From: Telmatospirillum sp.
GTDB lineage: Bacteria > Pseudomonadota > Alphaproteobacteria > Rhodospirillales > Magnetospirillaceae
Direction of reading: 5' to 3'
Length of the DNA: 59,978 bases
Assembly: GCA_009712185.1 (NCBI GenBank)
Contig: WASQ01000100.1
Location: 105,529-165,506, forward strand
Part shown: positions 41,905 through 50,574 of the stretch, piece after piece
Layout: every line of letters begins with the position of its first letter
How positions within the stretch are numbered: the stretch's first letter is position 1
Notes under the pieces: model-generated
Database searches by the model: none
Told to the model about the DNA's origin: nothing
The model's input: the letters and a program-made list of their open reading frames with translations, nothing else
Program-made: the position numbers and the translations under genes

Positions 41905-43152
41905 ATGGCGTCCGCGCTGAATAGAGAGACCGGCCGGTCGCAGCCTTCGCTGATCGATCCGCCCCCGACGACGCTGGGCGGGGTCGACCGCGAGGTATTG
42001 CGCGAACTGACCCGGTTGCGGAAGTCGCCGCAGGGGATGCGGGCGGTTCATGTGCTGTCGTCGGCGGTTGCCTCTCGTCGCCGGTTTGAACGAGAGGCCG
42101 GCGCTGCCAACCGCGTGATCCTGTCGGTCCTGGAGGCCGGCGGCTACCACAAGATCTTCCACCTCAGCAACGGGGATATCGTTTTTATTTATTCCCAGGT
42201 GCCGACATCGACCATCGTCGCGCTGTGCACGGCTCTGGAGACCAGCCTTTTCGTCGGCGTTCCGCAGCGCCGCAATGTCTACGGGGACATCGGCAACTAC
42301 AAGATCTTCGACCTGTCGCGCGACAGCCAGCCGCTGGTCGACGGTATCCGGTCAATGCTGACCACGGAACCCCGGGCGGTGCGGGACAAACAGCCCATTT
42401 CGATCGCGCAGATGGAGATGATCTGCAATCAGATCCGGGACACCGATATCCGGTTTATCATCTTCAACCAGCCGATTTACAATATCAGCCATGAAAAGAC
42501 CTCGATCGAGTTTCTTGAGTTCTACACATCGATCGGAAAGCTGGAGCAGCTTTATGTTCCGGACCGCTCCATCGCCGGCAATCCGTGGCTGTTCAATCTG
42601 ATCAAACGGGAACTGGACGCCGCGGTGATGCGGTCGATCATCGACGAGATCCCGAACTATCGTCACAAGGCGTTCAGCCTCAACCTGCTGGTCGACAGCT
42701 TCATGTCGGACGGATTCCGCGAGTTCATCGGGTCTCTGCCGGTGAAGCTGGGGGGGCGGATTCTGGTGGAACTGGACCGGACGGATCTCATCCAGCATTC
42801 CGATTTTCTGCCCGATATCGTTCAGCGCAGCCATGTGATGCGGGTCCCGCTGTGCATCGACGGCGTGACCCACAACGATGTTCAGCTTTTGAGAATGGCG
42901 CGCCTTCGCTGCGCCTACGTCAAGCTGAAGTGGAGCCCGGAGATCTCAAAACTGCCGGCGGAGGACCTGGAAGTGCTGGTGGAGGATCTGCGGACCGCGT
43001 CGGCCAACGTCATTCTGACGCGGTGCGATACCCCGAAATCCCTGGCATTCGCGCGGTCGGCCGGCATCAACTTCATCCAGGGCCATCTGGCGGATGAATA
43101 TTTCAGGACCGGGGAAAGCGTGGTGATCCGCCCGGACGGTGCGACGGAGTGA
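41905..43152 (+). CDS. Degenerate EAL-domain protein
   Basis: This 415-residue protein (ATG 41905) resembles a GGDEF-EAL protein with both sites lost. Residues about 70-145 show a GGDEF-like fold fragment (GDIVFIYSQVP) with no GGDEF motif. Residues about 165-400 align with EAL domains: FNQPIYNI, IEFLEFY where EAL reads EFL (202-204), FSLNLLVDSF (N260), VELDRTDL (E289), YVKLKW (K340) and FIQGHLADEYF. The metal-binding DDFG is replaced by CIDG. Phosphodiesterase activity is therefore unlikely; it may bind c-di-GMP or a protein partner. It is 238 bp after znuB and convergent with the PadR-like gene. Confidence 0.7.
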   Translation: MASALNRETGRSQPSLIDPPPTTLGGVDREVLRELTRLRKSPQGMRAVHVLSSAVASRRRFEREAGAANRVILSVLEAGGYHKIFHLSNGDIVFIYSQVPTSTIVALCTALETSLFVGVPQRRNVYGDIGNYKIFDLSRDSQPLVDGIRSMLTTEPRAVRDKQPISIAQMEMICNQIRDTDIRFIIFNQPIYNISHEKTSIEFLEFYTSIGKLEQLYVPDRSIAGNPWLFNLIKRELDAAVMRSIIDEIPNYRHKAFSLNLLVDSFMSDGFREFIGSLPVKLGGRILVELDRTDLIQHSDFLPDIVQRSHVMRVPLCIDGVTHNDVQLLRMARLRCAYVKLKWSPEISKLPAEDLEVLVEDLRTASANVILTRCDTPKSLAFARSAGINFIQGHLADEYFRTGESVVIRPDGATE

Positions 43153-43215
43153 ATGGTCCGGGGAGTGAATGATCCGGGGAATGACCGATCGGGCGCGGGA
43201 TCCCGCGACCGCCCG

Positions 43216-43752
43216 TCACAACGAGCGGCGCATCTCCTCAAGCCATGCCAAGCGACCCTGCAACTGGGTGATGTCATGGTCGAGCCATGACAACAGCAGG
43301 CTGCCGTCACGGGTGCTGGCATCGCGAAGGTCCTCTATCCGGGCCAGTTCGGATTCGCAGACGTCGAGGAGCATATCAATCTGCCGGTCGCGTTCCCTGG
43401 CATCCAGCAGGTTGAGGAAACGGAACTTCAGCGTGGTGACCAGTTTGGTCAGATCCGTGGAGGGGCGCAAGGGAGCGGTCAGCAGCCGGTGAAGTTCCCT
43501 CCGTCCGGCCTCGCTGATAGCCAGAAGGGCGTCATCCTCCATGCCGGTGCCGTCAATCGGTTCGACCAGCCCCTCATATTTCAGAAGTTCGATCGAGAGG
43601 CCCATCAGGTCGAGGGAGGGGCCCATGACATGGCTGCAGAAATCGCGAACCGCACCCGCCAGGTCGCTGTACCGCATCGGCCCGGCCGCGATGGTGCCAA
43701 GCGCGCAAAGACGCAGGGCCTCCTTCGGGGTGAGAGTCTGATCGGAGAACAT
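43216..43752 (-). CDS. PadR-like winged-helix regulator
   Basis: This 178-residue protein starts at 43752 with AAGGAG 6 nt upstream. The N-terminal part (about 8-90) has a winged-helix pattern (EALRLCALGTIAAGPMRYSDLA, then LLKYEGLVEPIDG, ALLAISEAGRREL). The second half is helical and Glu/Arg-rich (ESELARIEDLRD, LEEMRRSL), like the dimerising C-terminal domain of PadR regulators. The target is unknown. It is convergent with the degenerate EAL gene and 233 bp from the end of hemA. Confidence 0.6.
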   Translation of the reverse strand: MFSDQTLTPKEALRLCALGTIAAGPMRYSDLAGAVRDFCSHVMGPSLDLMGLSIELLKYEGLVEPIDGTGMEDDALLAISEAGRRELHRLLTAPLRPSTDLTKLVTTLKFRFLNLLDARERDRQIDMLLDVCESELARIEDLRDASTRDGSLLLSWLDHDITQLQGRLAWLEEMRRSL

Positions 43753-43905
43753 ACCTGCTCCTTCAACGGTCGCAAACTGACTGCCACCAATATAGGTCGC
43801 TGCGGCGGTTCCGTCCACCGTTCCCGGTCATCAGTCAGGGGCGGGCAATAGGGCTCCCCCGGTTGCATTGTCTGGCTGAATGACCTTCATGCGCCGAAGA
43901 TGATG

Positions 43906-43942
43906 GCGGATGGGGGCGGCGCTTGCGCCCGCCCCCATCCGC
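43906..43942 (-). terminator. Long GC hairpin downstream of hemA
   Basis: A perfect 14-bp inverted repeat (43906-43919 with 43929-43942) with a 9-nt centre that can pair further lies 43 bp past the hemA stop. It would be very stable. No T-run follows on the minus strand. Confidence 0.55.
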
Positions 43943-43985
43943 GGAACCGGTCTTTTCACCCCCGCCTTCGCGGGTTCACTCGCTA

Positions 43986-45197
43986 TCAGGCGGCCTTGCG
44001 GATCCCAAGACGGCCCCAGACGTCGGTCAGGGCCACCATCAGGCGCTCCAGCATGGCGTCGTCATGAAGCGGCGTCGGCGTGATGCGAAGGCGTTCCGAT
44101 CCCTTGGGGACTGTCGGATAGTTGATCGGTTGCACATAGATGTTGTGGCGGCGCATCAGATCGTCGGACGCCTGCTTGCACAGGACGGCATCGCCCACCA
44201 TCACCGGGACGATGTGGCAGACCGACGGCAAGGCGGGGATGCCCGCGGCGGCCAGCCGGCTCTTCAAGGTGTTTGCCCGTTCCTGATGGCGGATGCGGAT
44301 CTCGTTGTGTTCCTTGAGATGGCGGATGCTGGCCAGAGCGCCTGCGGCAATCGCCGGCGGCAGGGCCGACGAGAAGATGAAGCCGGGGCCGAAGCTGCGG
44401 ATGAAATCGGTCAGGGCGCGCGACGCGGCGATATAGCCGCCGACCACGCCTACGGCCTTGGCTAGGGTGCCCTGGACGATCGTGATCCGGTCCAGGACGC
44501 CGTCACGCTCGCAAACGCCGGATCCCTTCACGCCATACATGCCGCAGGCATGCACCTCATCGCAGTAGGTCAGCGCGCCATGTTTTTCGGCCACATCGCA
44601 AATGTCGGCCAGCGGCGCGATATCGCCATCCATCGAATAGACGGACTCGAACGCGACCAGCTTCGGCGCATCCCGGTCGACCGCCGACATCAGGCGGTCG
44701 AGATCCTTGACGTCGTTATGCTTGAAGATGTGGCGGATCGCCTTTCCCTGGCGGATCCCCTCGATCATCGAGTTGTGATTGAGCGAGTCCGAAAAGATAT
44801 GCAGGCCGGGAATCTGGTTCCCCAGCGTCATCAGCGTGGTCTGGTTGGCGACGTAGCCCGAGTTGAACAGCAGGGCCGCTTCCTTACGGTTCCAGCTTGC
44901 CAGTTCCTCCTCAAGCAGGACGTGATAGTGATTGGTGCCCGAGATGTTGCGGGTGCCCCCGGCCCCGGCGCCGCAGCGCTGGACCGCCTCGCACATGGCT
45001 TCCAGCACGATGGGGTGCTGCCCCATGCCGAGATAATCGTTGCTGCACCAGACGGTCACATCCTGGACCTTGCCGTCGCGGTAGTTCTTCGCCATGGGGA
45101 AGGCGCCGGCCTGGCGTTCGAGATCAGCGAAAATCCTGTACCGGCCTTCCCGGTGCAGATCGGAAATGCGATCGGCGAAGAACTGTTCGTAATTCAT
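43986..45197 (-). CDS. hemA: 5-aminolevulinate synthase
   Basis: ALAS condenses glycine and succinyl-CoA to aminolevulinate, the first step of heme synthesis in alphaproteobacteria. The 403-residue PLP enzyme contains [52 protein letters not shown], and the PLP Lys in [15 protein letters not shown]. Length and motifs are typical. Having the Shemin-pathway enzyme supports the alphaproteobacterial assignment. A small dyad AAGATT/AATCTT (45236-45252) lies upstream. Heme supply fits the neighbouring cbb3 genes functionally. Confidence 0.97.
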   Translation of the reverse strand: MNYEQFFADRISDLHREGRYRIFADLERQAGAFPMAKNYRDGKVQDVTVWCSNDYLGMGQHPIVLEAMCEAVQRCGAGAGGTRNISGTNHYHVLLEEELASWNRKEAALLFNSGYVANQTTLMTLGNQIPGLHIFSDSLNHNSMIEGIRQGKAIRHIFKHNDVKDLDRLMSAVDRDAPKLVAFESVYSMDGDIAPLADICDVAEKHGALTYCDEVHACGMYGVKGSGVCERDGVLDRITIVQGTLAKAVGVVGGYIAASRALTDFIRSFGPGFIFSSALPPAIAAGALASIRHLKEHNEIRIRHQERANTLKSRLAAAGIPALPSVCHIVPVMVGDAVLCKQASDDLMRRHNIYVQPINYPTVPKGSERLRITPTPLHDDAMLERLMVALTDVWGRLGIRKAA

Positions 45198-45235
45198 TGG
45201 TATCCTCGCTTGGCACCGTGTGATCGGCGCACTTC

Positions 45236-45252
45236 AAGATTGTTCAAATCTT
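45236..45252 (-). promoter_or_regulatory. Dyad upstream of hemA
   Basis: AAGATT and AATCTT flank a 5-nt spacer about 40 bp before the hemA start. It may be an operator, but it does not fit the FNR or Irr consensus. Confidence 0.35.
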
Positions 45253-45335
45253 AACCTTCGGCACGGAACGATGCAACATGCTCGCCCCTCATCCGTGCCG
45301 ATGGCGACCGGTTCCCGTGGCGCGACCCTCCGATG

Positions 45336-45641
45336 TCAAGGCTTCGTGTGCGGTTTCATACGATAGGCATAGACATAAATATGATCGAGGGAGGTCTCCC
45401 CACGGGCGCCTCGTGTTTTCCTGACTGTTCGGAAATACTCCTCGACGTCCCAGGCCTGCAAGTCGTCTTTGGCCTTGCGGGCGATCCAGGCGTCCCCGGA
45501 GCTGCGCAGGCCATGAACGTTGAAGAGGGCGTTCTTGGGCTTGTCGCTGACGCTCAAGAACCATTCCTGGAAGTTTCCGCCGATATTGGCGATATGGGTT
45601 TCGATCTCGTGGATGATCTGTTCGCGAGTCTTGCCGCTCAT
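45336..45641 (-). CDS. Small hypothetical protein
   Basis: This 101-residue protein is not recognised. It is soluble-looking, with no signal or membrane segment. The sequence shows an amphipathic N-terminal helix (REQIIHEIETHIANIGG), then NVHGLRSSGDAW and a basic end (YVYAYRMKPHTKP). Codon use is native. It lies upstream of hemA on the same strand, 138 bp away. No function is assigned. Confidence 0.6.
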   Translation of the reverse strand: MSGKTREQIIHEIETHIANIGGNFQEWFLSVSDKPKNALFNVHGLRSSGDAWIARKAKDDLQAWDVEEYFRTVRKTRGARGETSLDHIYVYAYRMKPHTKP

Positions 45642-45914
45642 TGGGATCTGCCATGCTGGTTTCCTGTGGACCGGAGTATGCCATAAGGCGTGCGGCGGAG
45701 GGACAGGGAAATCCAGTTGGCGGGGACCCTGTGCGCGGCCCCCGGCGGTCCCCGGCCGTCGTCACGCTTCCGGGGAGAGAAAAAGGGATTGAAACTCCGC
45801 ATGGTTGTGTTTTTTTAACGCTTCCGAACTTCGCCCGTTCCCGCCCGTTCCCGGCCGCTCCCGCGCGCCAGCCCGGGGGGACAGGGTGGGTCCTTTGAGA
45901 TGGGAGAGAGCGTC

Positions 45915-46451
45915 ATGATGCGGTTTGCCTTTCTTGTGGCCCTGATCGCCGGAGTGCTCGGTCTGACGGGGCCCCATTCCGCCCTGGCCGCCGACGCGGC
46001 GAAACGGGGCGATCTGACGATCGGCAAGGCCTGGGTGAGGGCGTCGGTCGGGGCGGCGACGGGGGCGTTCCTTGAGATCCGCAACGACGGAGAGGCTGAC
46101 CGGCTGGTCTCGGTTTCCAGTCCGGCGGCCCCCGACGTGCGCATTCATGTGACGGTCAAGGATGGCGACGTCATGAAGATGCGCGACGTCGATGGTATCG
46201 ATGTTCCCGCCCACGGCGCGGTGGCTCTCCAGCCCGGCGGCTATCACATCATGGTGATGGGGTTGCCCAAACCTTTGAAGGAGGGCGACACATTGCCGCT
46301 CACGCTCCATTTCGCCAAGGCCGGCACCGTTGATGTGGTGGCCGAGGTCGTCAAGCCCGGAGCAATGGGGGCCGGAGCAATGGGGACCGGTGCGATGGGT
46401 GGGGGGGATGCCCCGGATCACGCCATGGGCGACCACCAGCATATGCATTGA
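45915..46451 (+). CDS. Periplasmic copper chaperone PCu(A)C
   Basis: PCu(A)C proteins carry Cu(I) in the periplasm and help supply heme-copper oxidases. The 178-residue protein has a signal peptide (FAFLVALIAGVLGLTG...ALA) and the PCu(A)C domain with the copper-binding H/M set (IHVTVKDGDVMKMRDVDG, then GGYHIMVMGL). The tail has tandem GAMG-type repeats and a His/Met-rich end (HAMGDHQHMH), a likely extra copper site. GGGAGAGAG lies 4 nt before the ATG at 45915, so that start is favoured over the ATG at 45900. It could serve the cbb3 oxidase encoded at 15-23 kb. Confidence 0.88.
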   Translation: MMRFAFLVALIAGVLGLTGPHSALAADAAKRGDLTIGKAWVRASVGAATGAFLEIRNDGEADRLVSVSSPAAPDVRIHVTVKDGDVMKMRDVDGIDVPAHGAVALQPGGYHIMVMGLPKPLKEGDTLPLTLHFAKAGTVDVVAEVVKPGAMGAGAMGTGAMGGGDAPDHAMGDHQHMH

Positions 46452-46582
46452 CCAGGGGCCTGGCAAAGCCGCCGGGGCGGGGCGGTTCGTCAAATTGATC
46501 CCATTCCCTCCGGCAAGGGGGGAGGGGATCCGGCCGGACCCCGCCCCGGGGCACGTCCTTGCAGGAGGAGGGAGCGATCGTG

Positions 46583-47422
46583 ATGGGGTTCAAGGATATC
46601 CTGGTTCATGTCGATGATGCGCGGTCCTGCCCGGCCCGGCTCGCCGCGGCGGTGGAATTGGCCCGGACGTTCGAGGCGCATCTCATCGGGCTTCATGTGC
46701 GCAAGCGGTTTGAGTTTCCGGGCGTCGTTGCGCCCGGCTACGGCGGCGAATTGTCACGTATTCATGAGGACTATACCGCCGAGGCGGCGCAGACCGCACA
46801 ATCCCTGTTCGACCAGGCGGTGCGGGGAAGCGGCCTCGCGGTGGAGTGGCGCGATGTCCTGGGGGATGTCATCGACACTGTCGCGCTGCACGCCCGCTAT
46901 GCCGACCTTGTCATCGTCGGCCAGAGCGATGCCGATACGGACGACCTCGGGGACGACCGACATCATCTGGCCGACCATCTGGTGCTGGACGCCGGTACGC
47001 CGGTACTGGTGATACCGTTCATCGGATGCCCGGCGGGACTGGGGCGCAAGGTCCTTGTCGCCTGGAATGCCAGCCGCGAGGCGAAGCGCGCCGTCGGTGA
47101 CGCCATGCCGATTCTGGAAAAGTCGCAGTCGGTCAAGATCCTGGTCGTCAATCCGCGCAACGGGCCGTCCGGGCATGGCGATATCGCGGGTGCGGACATC
47201 TGCCTCCATCTGGCCCGCCATGGTGTCAGCGCCGTCTGCGAAAGCCTGCGCGCGCCGGACGTCAGCGTCGGCGGAATGCTGCTGTCCCGCGCTGCCGATG
47301 ATGGCGCCGACCTCCTGGTCATGGGGGCTTATGGCCGATCCCGGCTGCGCGAACTCGTCCTCGGCGGAGCCACACGGCATATCCTGTACCATATGACGAT
47401 CCCGGTTCTTCTGTCGCATTGA
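46583..47422 (+). CDS. Tandem universal stress protein
   Basis: This 279-residue protein contains two UspA domains. The first starts KDILVHVDDARSC; the second starts KVLVAWNASREAKRAV and ends with the nucleotide-binding pattern VMGAYGRSRLRELVLGG and HMTIPVLLSH. The first domain ends in LVLDAGTPVLVIP. GGAGGAGGG precedes the ATG at 46583. Such proteins respond to stress or growth arrest, often by binding ATP. It follows the copper chaperone gene after 131 bp and may have its own promoter. Confidence 0.92.
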   Translation: MGFKDILVHVDDARSCPARLAAAVELARTFEAHLIGLHVRKRFEFPGVVAPGYGGELSRIHEDYTAEAAQTAQSLFDQAVRGSGLAVEWRDVLGDVIDTVALHARYADLVIVGQSDADTDDLGDDRHHLADHLVLDAGTPVLVIPFIGCPAGLGRKVLVAWNASREAKRAVGDAMPILEKSQSVKILVVNPRNGPSGHGDIAGADICLHLARHGVSAVCESLRAPDVSVGGMLLSRAADDGADLLVMGAYGRSRLRELVLGGATRHILYHMTIPVLLSH

Positions 47423-47863
47423 AGGGGGTGGCCGGGAGGGGGCGTCCCGACGGCCTGTCGGTCCATGACCTGATCGGCGGGCCCCAGGCCCTTGCGGCGT
47501 CTGTGCAGGCCGGAGTGAGAGCCCCCTGCGACGTCCGGACCCCGGAGAGACTATTTCCCGAACTGTCCAAAGCCGTTCAGAAAAGGGGCGCCCCTTTCCC
47601 GGGGGGACCGGAAAAGGGGCGGTCGCGACGCCCAAAGGGTGGGGCAATGAGCGCCACGGGGCAGGAGTGGGCTGTCCCGGCGGAGAGCCTCCGGGGGACC
47701 TTGGAGGCGATCGCTGAGACAGGCTGATTGGACCATGACCCGGTAACAGCATAATTGCGTATGCGGCGGCCTTTGGTATCACTTTGTAACACAACCTCCT
47801 GTCGAAACCGGACGTTACGCGAAACCGCTGACCGTCGAACTGCGGCGGGTTATAATCCGTTCC
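47423..47863. other. Intergenic stretch with a 16-bp palindrome
   Basis: No gene is supported in these 441 bp between the stress protein and the OmpR-type regulator. AAAGGGGCGCCCCTTT at 47582-47597 is a perfect 16-bp palindrome, followed by a second AAAAGGGGC at 47612. The region close to 47740-47860 should hold the promoter of the two-component genes. Confidence 0.45.
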
Positions 47864-48583
47864 ATGACAGAACCGATCGCCCCCCACATCCTTGTTGTCG
47901 ACGACGACCGGGAAATCCGAAATCTGCTCGCTCGTTTCCTGGTCAAGCACGGCCTGCGTGTCAGCACGGCCAAGGACGGTCCCGAGATGATGAAGGTGCT
48001 CGACGCCTCGGGCATCGATCTCGTGGTGCTGGACCTGATGCTGCCCGGCGAGGACGGTCTTTCGCTCTGCCGCCGGCTCCGAGCCACATCGACCCTGCCC
48101 GTGATCATGCTGACCGCGATGGGGGACGACACCGACCGTATCGTCGGCCTGGAAATGGGGGCCGACGACTATCTGCCGAAGCCCTTCAGCCCGCGTGAGT
48201 TGCTTGCCCGGATCAAGGCGGTGCTGCGCCGCGTGCAGGCCCTTCCCGCCGGTCCTTCTCCGACGGGGGAGATTCTGCATTTCGACGGCTGGACGCTGGA
48301 ACTGGGGCCGAGGCGTCTGATGTCGCCGGCGGGAGCCGAGGTGGAACTGTCGACCGGCGAATATGAATTGCTCCAGGCCTTCGTCACCCACCCCCGCCGG
48401 GTGCTGAGCCGCGACCAGTTGCTCGATCTCGCGCGCGGCCGGTCGGCCGCTCCCTTCGACCGCAGCATCGATATCCAGGTCATGCGGCTGCGCCGCAAGA
48501 TCGAGGAGGATCCCAAGGAGCCCCGGCTGATCAAGACGGTGCGCGGCGGCGGCTATGTCTTCGCCGCCGAGGTCTCCGCATGA
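47864..48583 (+). CDS. OmpR-family response regulator
   Basis: This 239-residue regulator has a receiver domain (about 7-120) with VVDDDREIR, the phospho-acceptor Asp in LVVLDLMLPGEDG and Lys in YLPKPFSPREL. A winged-helix DNA-binding domain follows (about 140-235; LSTGEYELLQAFV, RVLSRDQLLDLARG, RSIDIQVMRLRRKIE). Its stop overlaps the kinase start by 4 nt. Sequence is close to the OmpR/osmoregulation type. The target genes are unknown. Confidence 0.95.
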   Translation: MTEPIAPHILVVDDDREIRNLLARFLVKHGLRVSTAKDGPEMMKVLDASGIDLVVLDLMLPGEDGLSLCRRLRATSTLPVIMLTAMGDDTDRIVGLEMGADDYLPKPFSPRELLARIKAVLRRVQALPAGPSPTGEILHFDGWTLELGPRRLMSPAGAEVELSTGEYELLQAFVTHPRRVLSRDQLLDLARGRSAAPFDRSIDIQVMRLRRKIEEDPKEPRLIKTVRGGGYVFAAEVSA

Positions 48584-49959
48584 GGCAGGCGCCGCGCTGG
48601 CTTTGGCCGGATACGCTGGTCGGGCGCACCATTCTCGTGATGCTGATCGGGCTGATGCTTTTACAACTCGCAGGCGTCGTCCTTTATTCGATGAACCGGC
48701 TTGAACTGGCGGCCAGCCTGCGCGGACGGCAGACCGCCGACCGGATCGCCGGTGTCGTCAAGCTGGTGGAGAATGCGCCCGACAGCGAGCGGGGCCGGAT
48801 CCTGCATGCGATGGAACTTCCCGGGATGCGGATCGGCTGGGGGCAGGCGCCGCTTGTGTTGTTCGGGGAAAGCGGGCCGGAGGAGGCCTCCGTCATTGCC
48901 GAACTGGCCGGCCGTCTCGGCACCACGGAGGTCCGGGTCTCGATGCGTCCGCCGCCCCCTCCTCCTCCGCCGCCGGGACCGCAGGCGGTTTTTTCCAGCG
49001 GACCGGATCGCGGCCCGGGCATGATCCGGCACGGCCGTCCGGCCATGATGCGGGTCGCCGTGCATCTCGAAGACGGATCCTGGCTCAATTTCATTGCCGA
49101 ACTGCCCAATGAGGAACCGCTCTGGCGCCCCCGTTTCTTCGGCCCGCTGACCATGGGATTCATCGTCATCATCGTGCTGTCGGTTCTGGCTGTCCGGCGC
49201 GCCGCCAAGCCCCTGGGCGTGCTGGCCGCCGCCGCGCAGCGGCTTGGACGCGACGTCACGGCGCCCCCGGGTCCGATCGAGGGACCCCGCGAAGTGCGTG
49301 AGGCGGCGATTGCCTTCAATGACATGCAGACCCGGTTGCGCCGCTTCATCGAGGACCGGACCCAGATGATCGCGGCGATCAGCCACGATCTCAGGACACC
49401 GATCACCCGGCTGAAGCTGCGGGCGGAATTCGTCGATGACGATGAACAGCGTCTCAAGATGCTGTCGGACCTTGACGAGATGGAGGAGATGATCGCCTCG
49501 ACCCTGTCCTTCGCCCGCGACGACGTGACGCGCGAGCCCCGGCGCGAGGTCGATCTGGGTCAGATGCTGTCCGAACTGTGCGAGGAGTTCGATGCGCGCT
49601 ATTGCGGCCCCGCGACTCTCAAGGTTTTCGCCGGGCCGATCGGGATCAAGAGGGCCTTTACCAACCTGTTGGAAAACGCCTGGAAATATGGCGGCGGTGT
49701 CGCCGAAGTGACGTTGACGGCCGCCGGAGATCTGGTTTCGGTGTCGGTGGCGGACCAGGGGCCGGGTATTCCGGTGGCGGAGTTGGAACGCGTGTTCGCC
49801 CCGTTTTATCGCGTTGAGACGTCGCGCAACCGGGATACCGGTGGAACCGGTCTGGGCCTGTCGGTGGCCCGGTCCGCCATCCGGGCGCATGGCGGCGATA
49901 TCGTTCTCGTGAATCGTCCGGAGGGAGGGCTCTGCGTCCAGGTGACGCTGCCCCATTGA
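48580..49959 (+). CDS. EnvZ-type membrane sensor histidine kinase
   Basis: This 459-residue kinase partners the OmpR-type regulator. It has two membrane helices (about 15-37 and 190-207), a periplasmic region holding a run of nine consecutive Pro (near residue 130), a HAMP domain (about 208-262), the HisKA box AAISHDLRTPITRLKLRAEF and an HATPase domain (NLLENAWKYGGG, DQGPGIP, GGTGLGLSV). The Pro run is unusual for a sensor domain and may need EF-P during translation. Confidence 0.93.
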   Translation: MRQAPRWLWPDTLVGRTILVMLIGLMLLQLAGVVLYSMNRLELAASLRGRQTADRIAGVVKLVENAPDSERGRILHAMELPGMRIGWGQAPLVLFGESGPEEASVIAELAGRLGTTEVRVSMRPPPPPPPPPGPQAVFSSGPDRGPGMIRHGRPAMMRVAVHLEDGSWLNFIAELPNEEPLWRPRFFGPLTMGFIVIIVLSVLAVRRAAKPLGVLAAAAQRLGRDVTAPPGPIEGPREVREAAIAFNDMQTRLRRFIEDRTQMIAAISHDLRTPITRLKLRAEFVDDDEQRLKMLSDLDEMEEMIASTLSFARDDVTREPRREVDLGQMLSELCEEFDARYCGPATLKVFAGPIGIKRAFTNLLENAWKYGGGVAEVTLTAAGDLVSVSVADQGPGIPVAELERVFAPFYRVETSRNRDTGGTGLGLSVARSAIRAHGGDIVLVNRPEGGLCVQVTLPH

Positions 49960-50021
49960 GCGCAACCCCTGGACGTTGGACAGAGATCGCCGGATTGGCG
50001 CGCGACCGGTCCAGATGCAAA

Positions 50022-50057
50022 GAGCGTGAACCGGTTCCCCGGCATCACGCTCCTTTT
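50022..50057 (+). terminator. Terminator of the OmpR/EnvZ-type operon
   Basis: GAGCGTGA and TCACGCTC (50022-50029 with 50045-50052) form an 8-bp stem with an inner CCGG pairing, followed by C and TTTT. It lies 62 bp past the kinase stop. Confidence 0.65.
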
Positions 50058-50105
50058 CAGCCTGTCACAGGCCAGTCACCGGCGGCTGGCCGGTCCCGTC
50101 CGGAA

Positions 50106-50312
50106 TCAGGCGTGAAAATCCTCGACATCCTTGGCCGAGGTCAGCATCAGGATAACGACAAACAGCAGGGCCGTCAGGGCCAGGCCGAGATAAAGAGCCA
50201 TGCCGAAGAAGCTGATCTTGAAGGCGGCGCATCCGATGAAGATGGCGAGATAAACGATCAGGCCGACCAGGGCGAGACCGAGGGAGCCCAAAGTCTTGGC
50301 AGTCGCGGACAT
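50106..50312 (-). CDS. Small two-helix membrane protein
   Basis: This 68-residue protein has two predicted membrane helices (about 10-32 and 36-58) separated by a short loop, and an acidic tail (SAKDVEDFHA). AAGGAG lies 7 nt before the ATG at 50312. It is alone on the minus strand between the kinase and glgB. I recognise no family. Confidence 0.7.
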   Translation of the reverse strand: MSATAKTLGSLGLALVGLIVYLAIFIGCAAFKISFFGMALYLGLALTALLFVVILMLTSAKDVEDFHA

Positions 50313-50574
50313 GGCGTTTCTCCTTACGGGCGAGTGGCGGACTCGAATTATTCCAGACAGGCTTAGCCGATCAAAGGGTTCTTGTCCACCCTTGAGCGAT
50401 AAGGAAACCCGGTTGCCTTGTTCCTGCCACCTTGACGCGCCATGACCGGGAGCCCCGGCCCGGACTCCGGCAGACTTGCGATTTCATGAAATACGCTCTG
50501 GACCGTCCGCCGATCCTGGCCGATCATGCCTCTGTTCGAAATACCCGCAATGATCGCTATCCTGGAGGCTGGTA

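Noticed and set aside
45236-45252. FNR or Irr box in front of hemA
   Set aside because: The dyad AAGATT-N5-AATCTT lacks the TTGAT/ATCAA halves and does not match the Irr element; kept only as an unassigned dyad.
47423-47727. Open frame of about 100 codons after the stress-protein gene
   Set aside because: It has no ribosome-binding site, spans a large palindrome and has no protein-like pattern.
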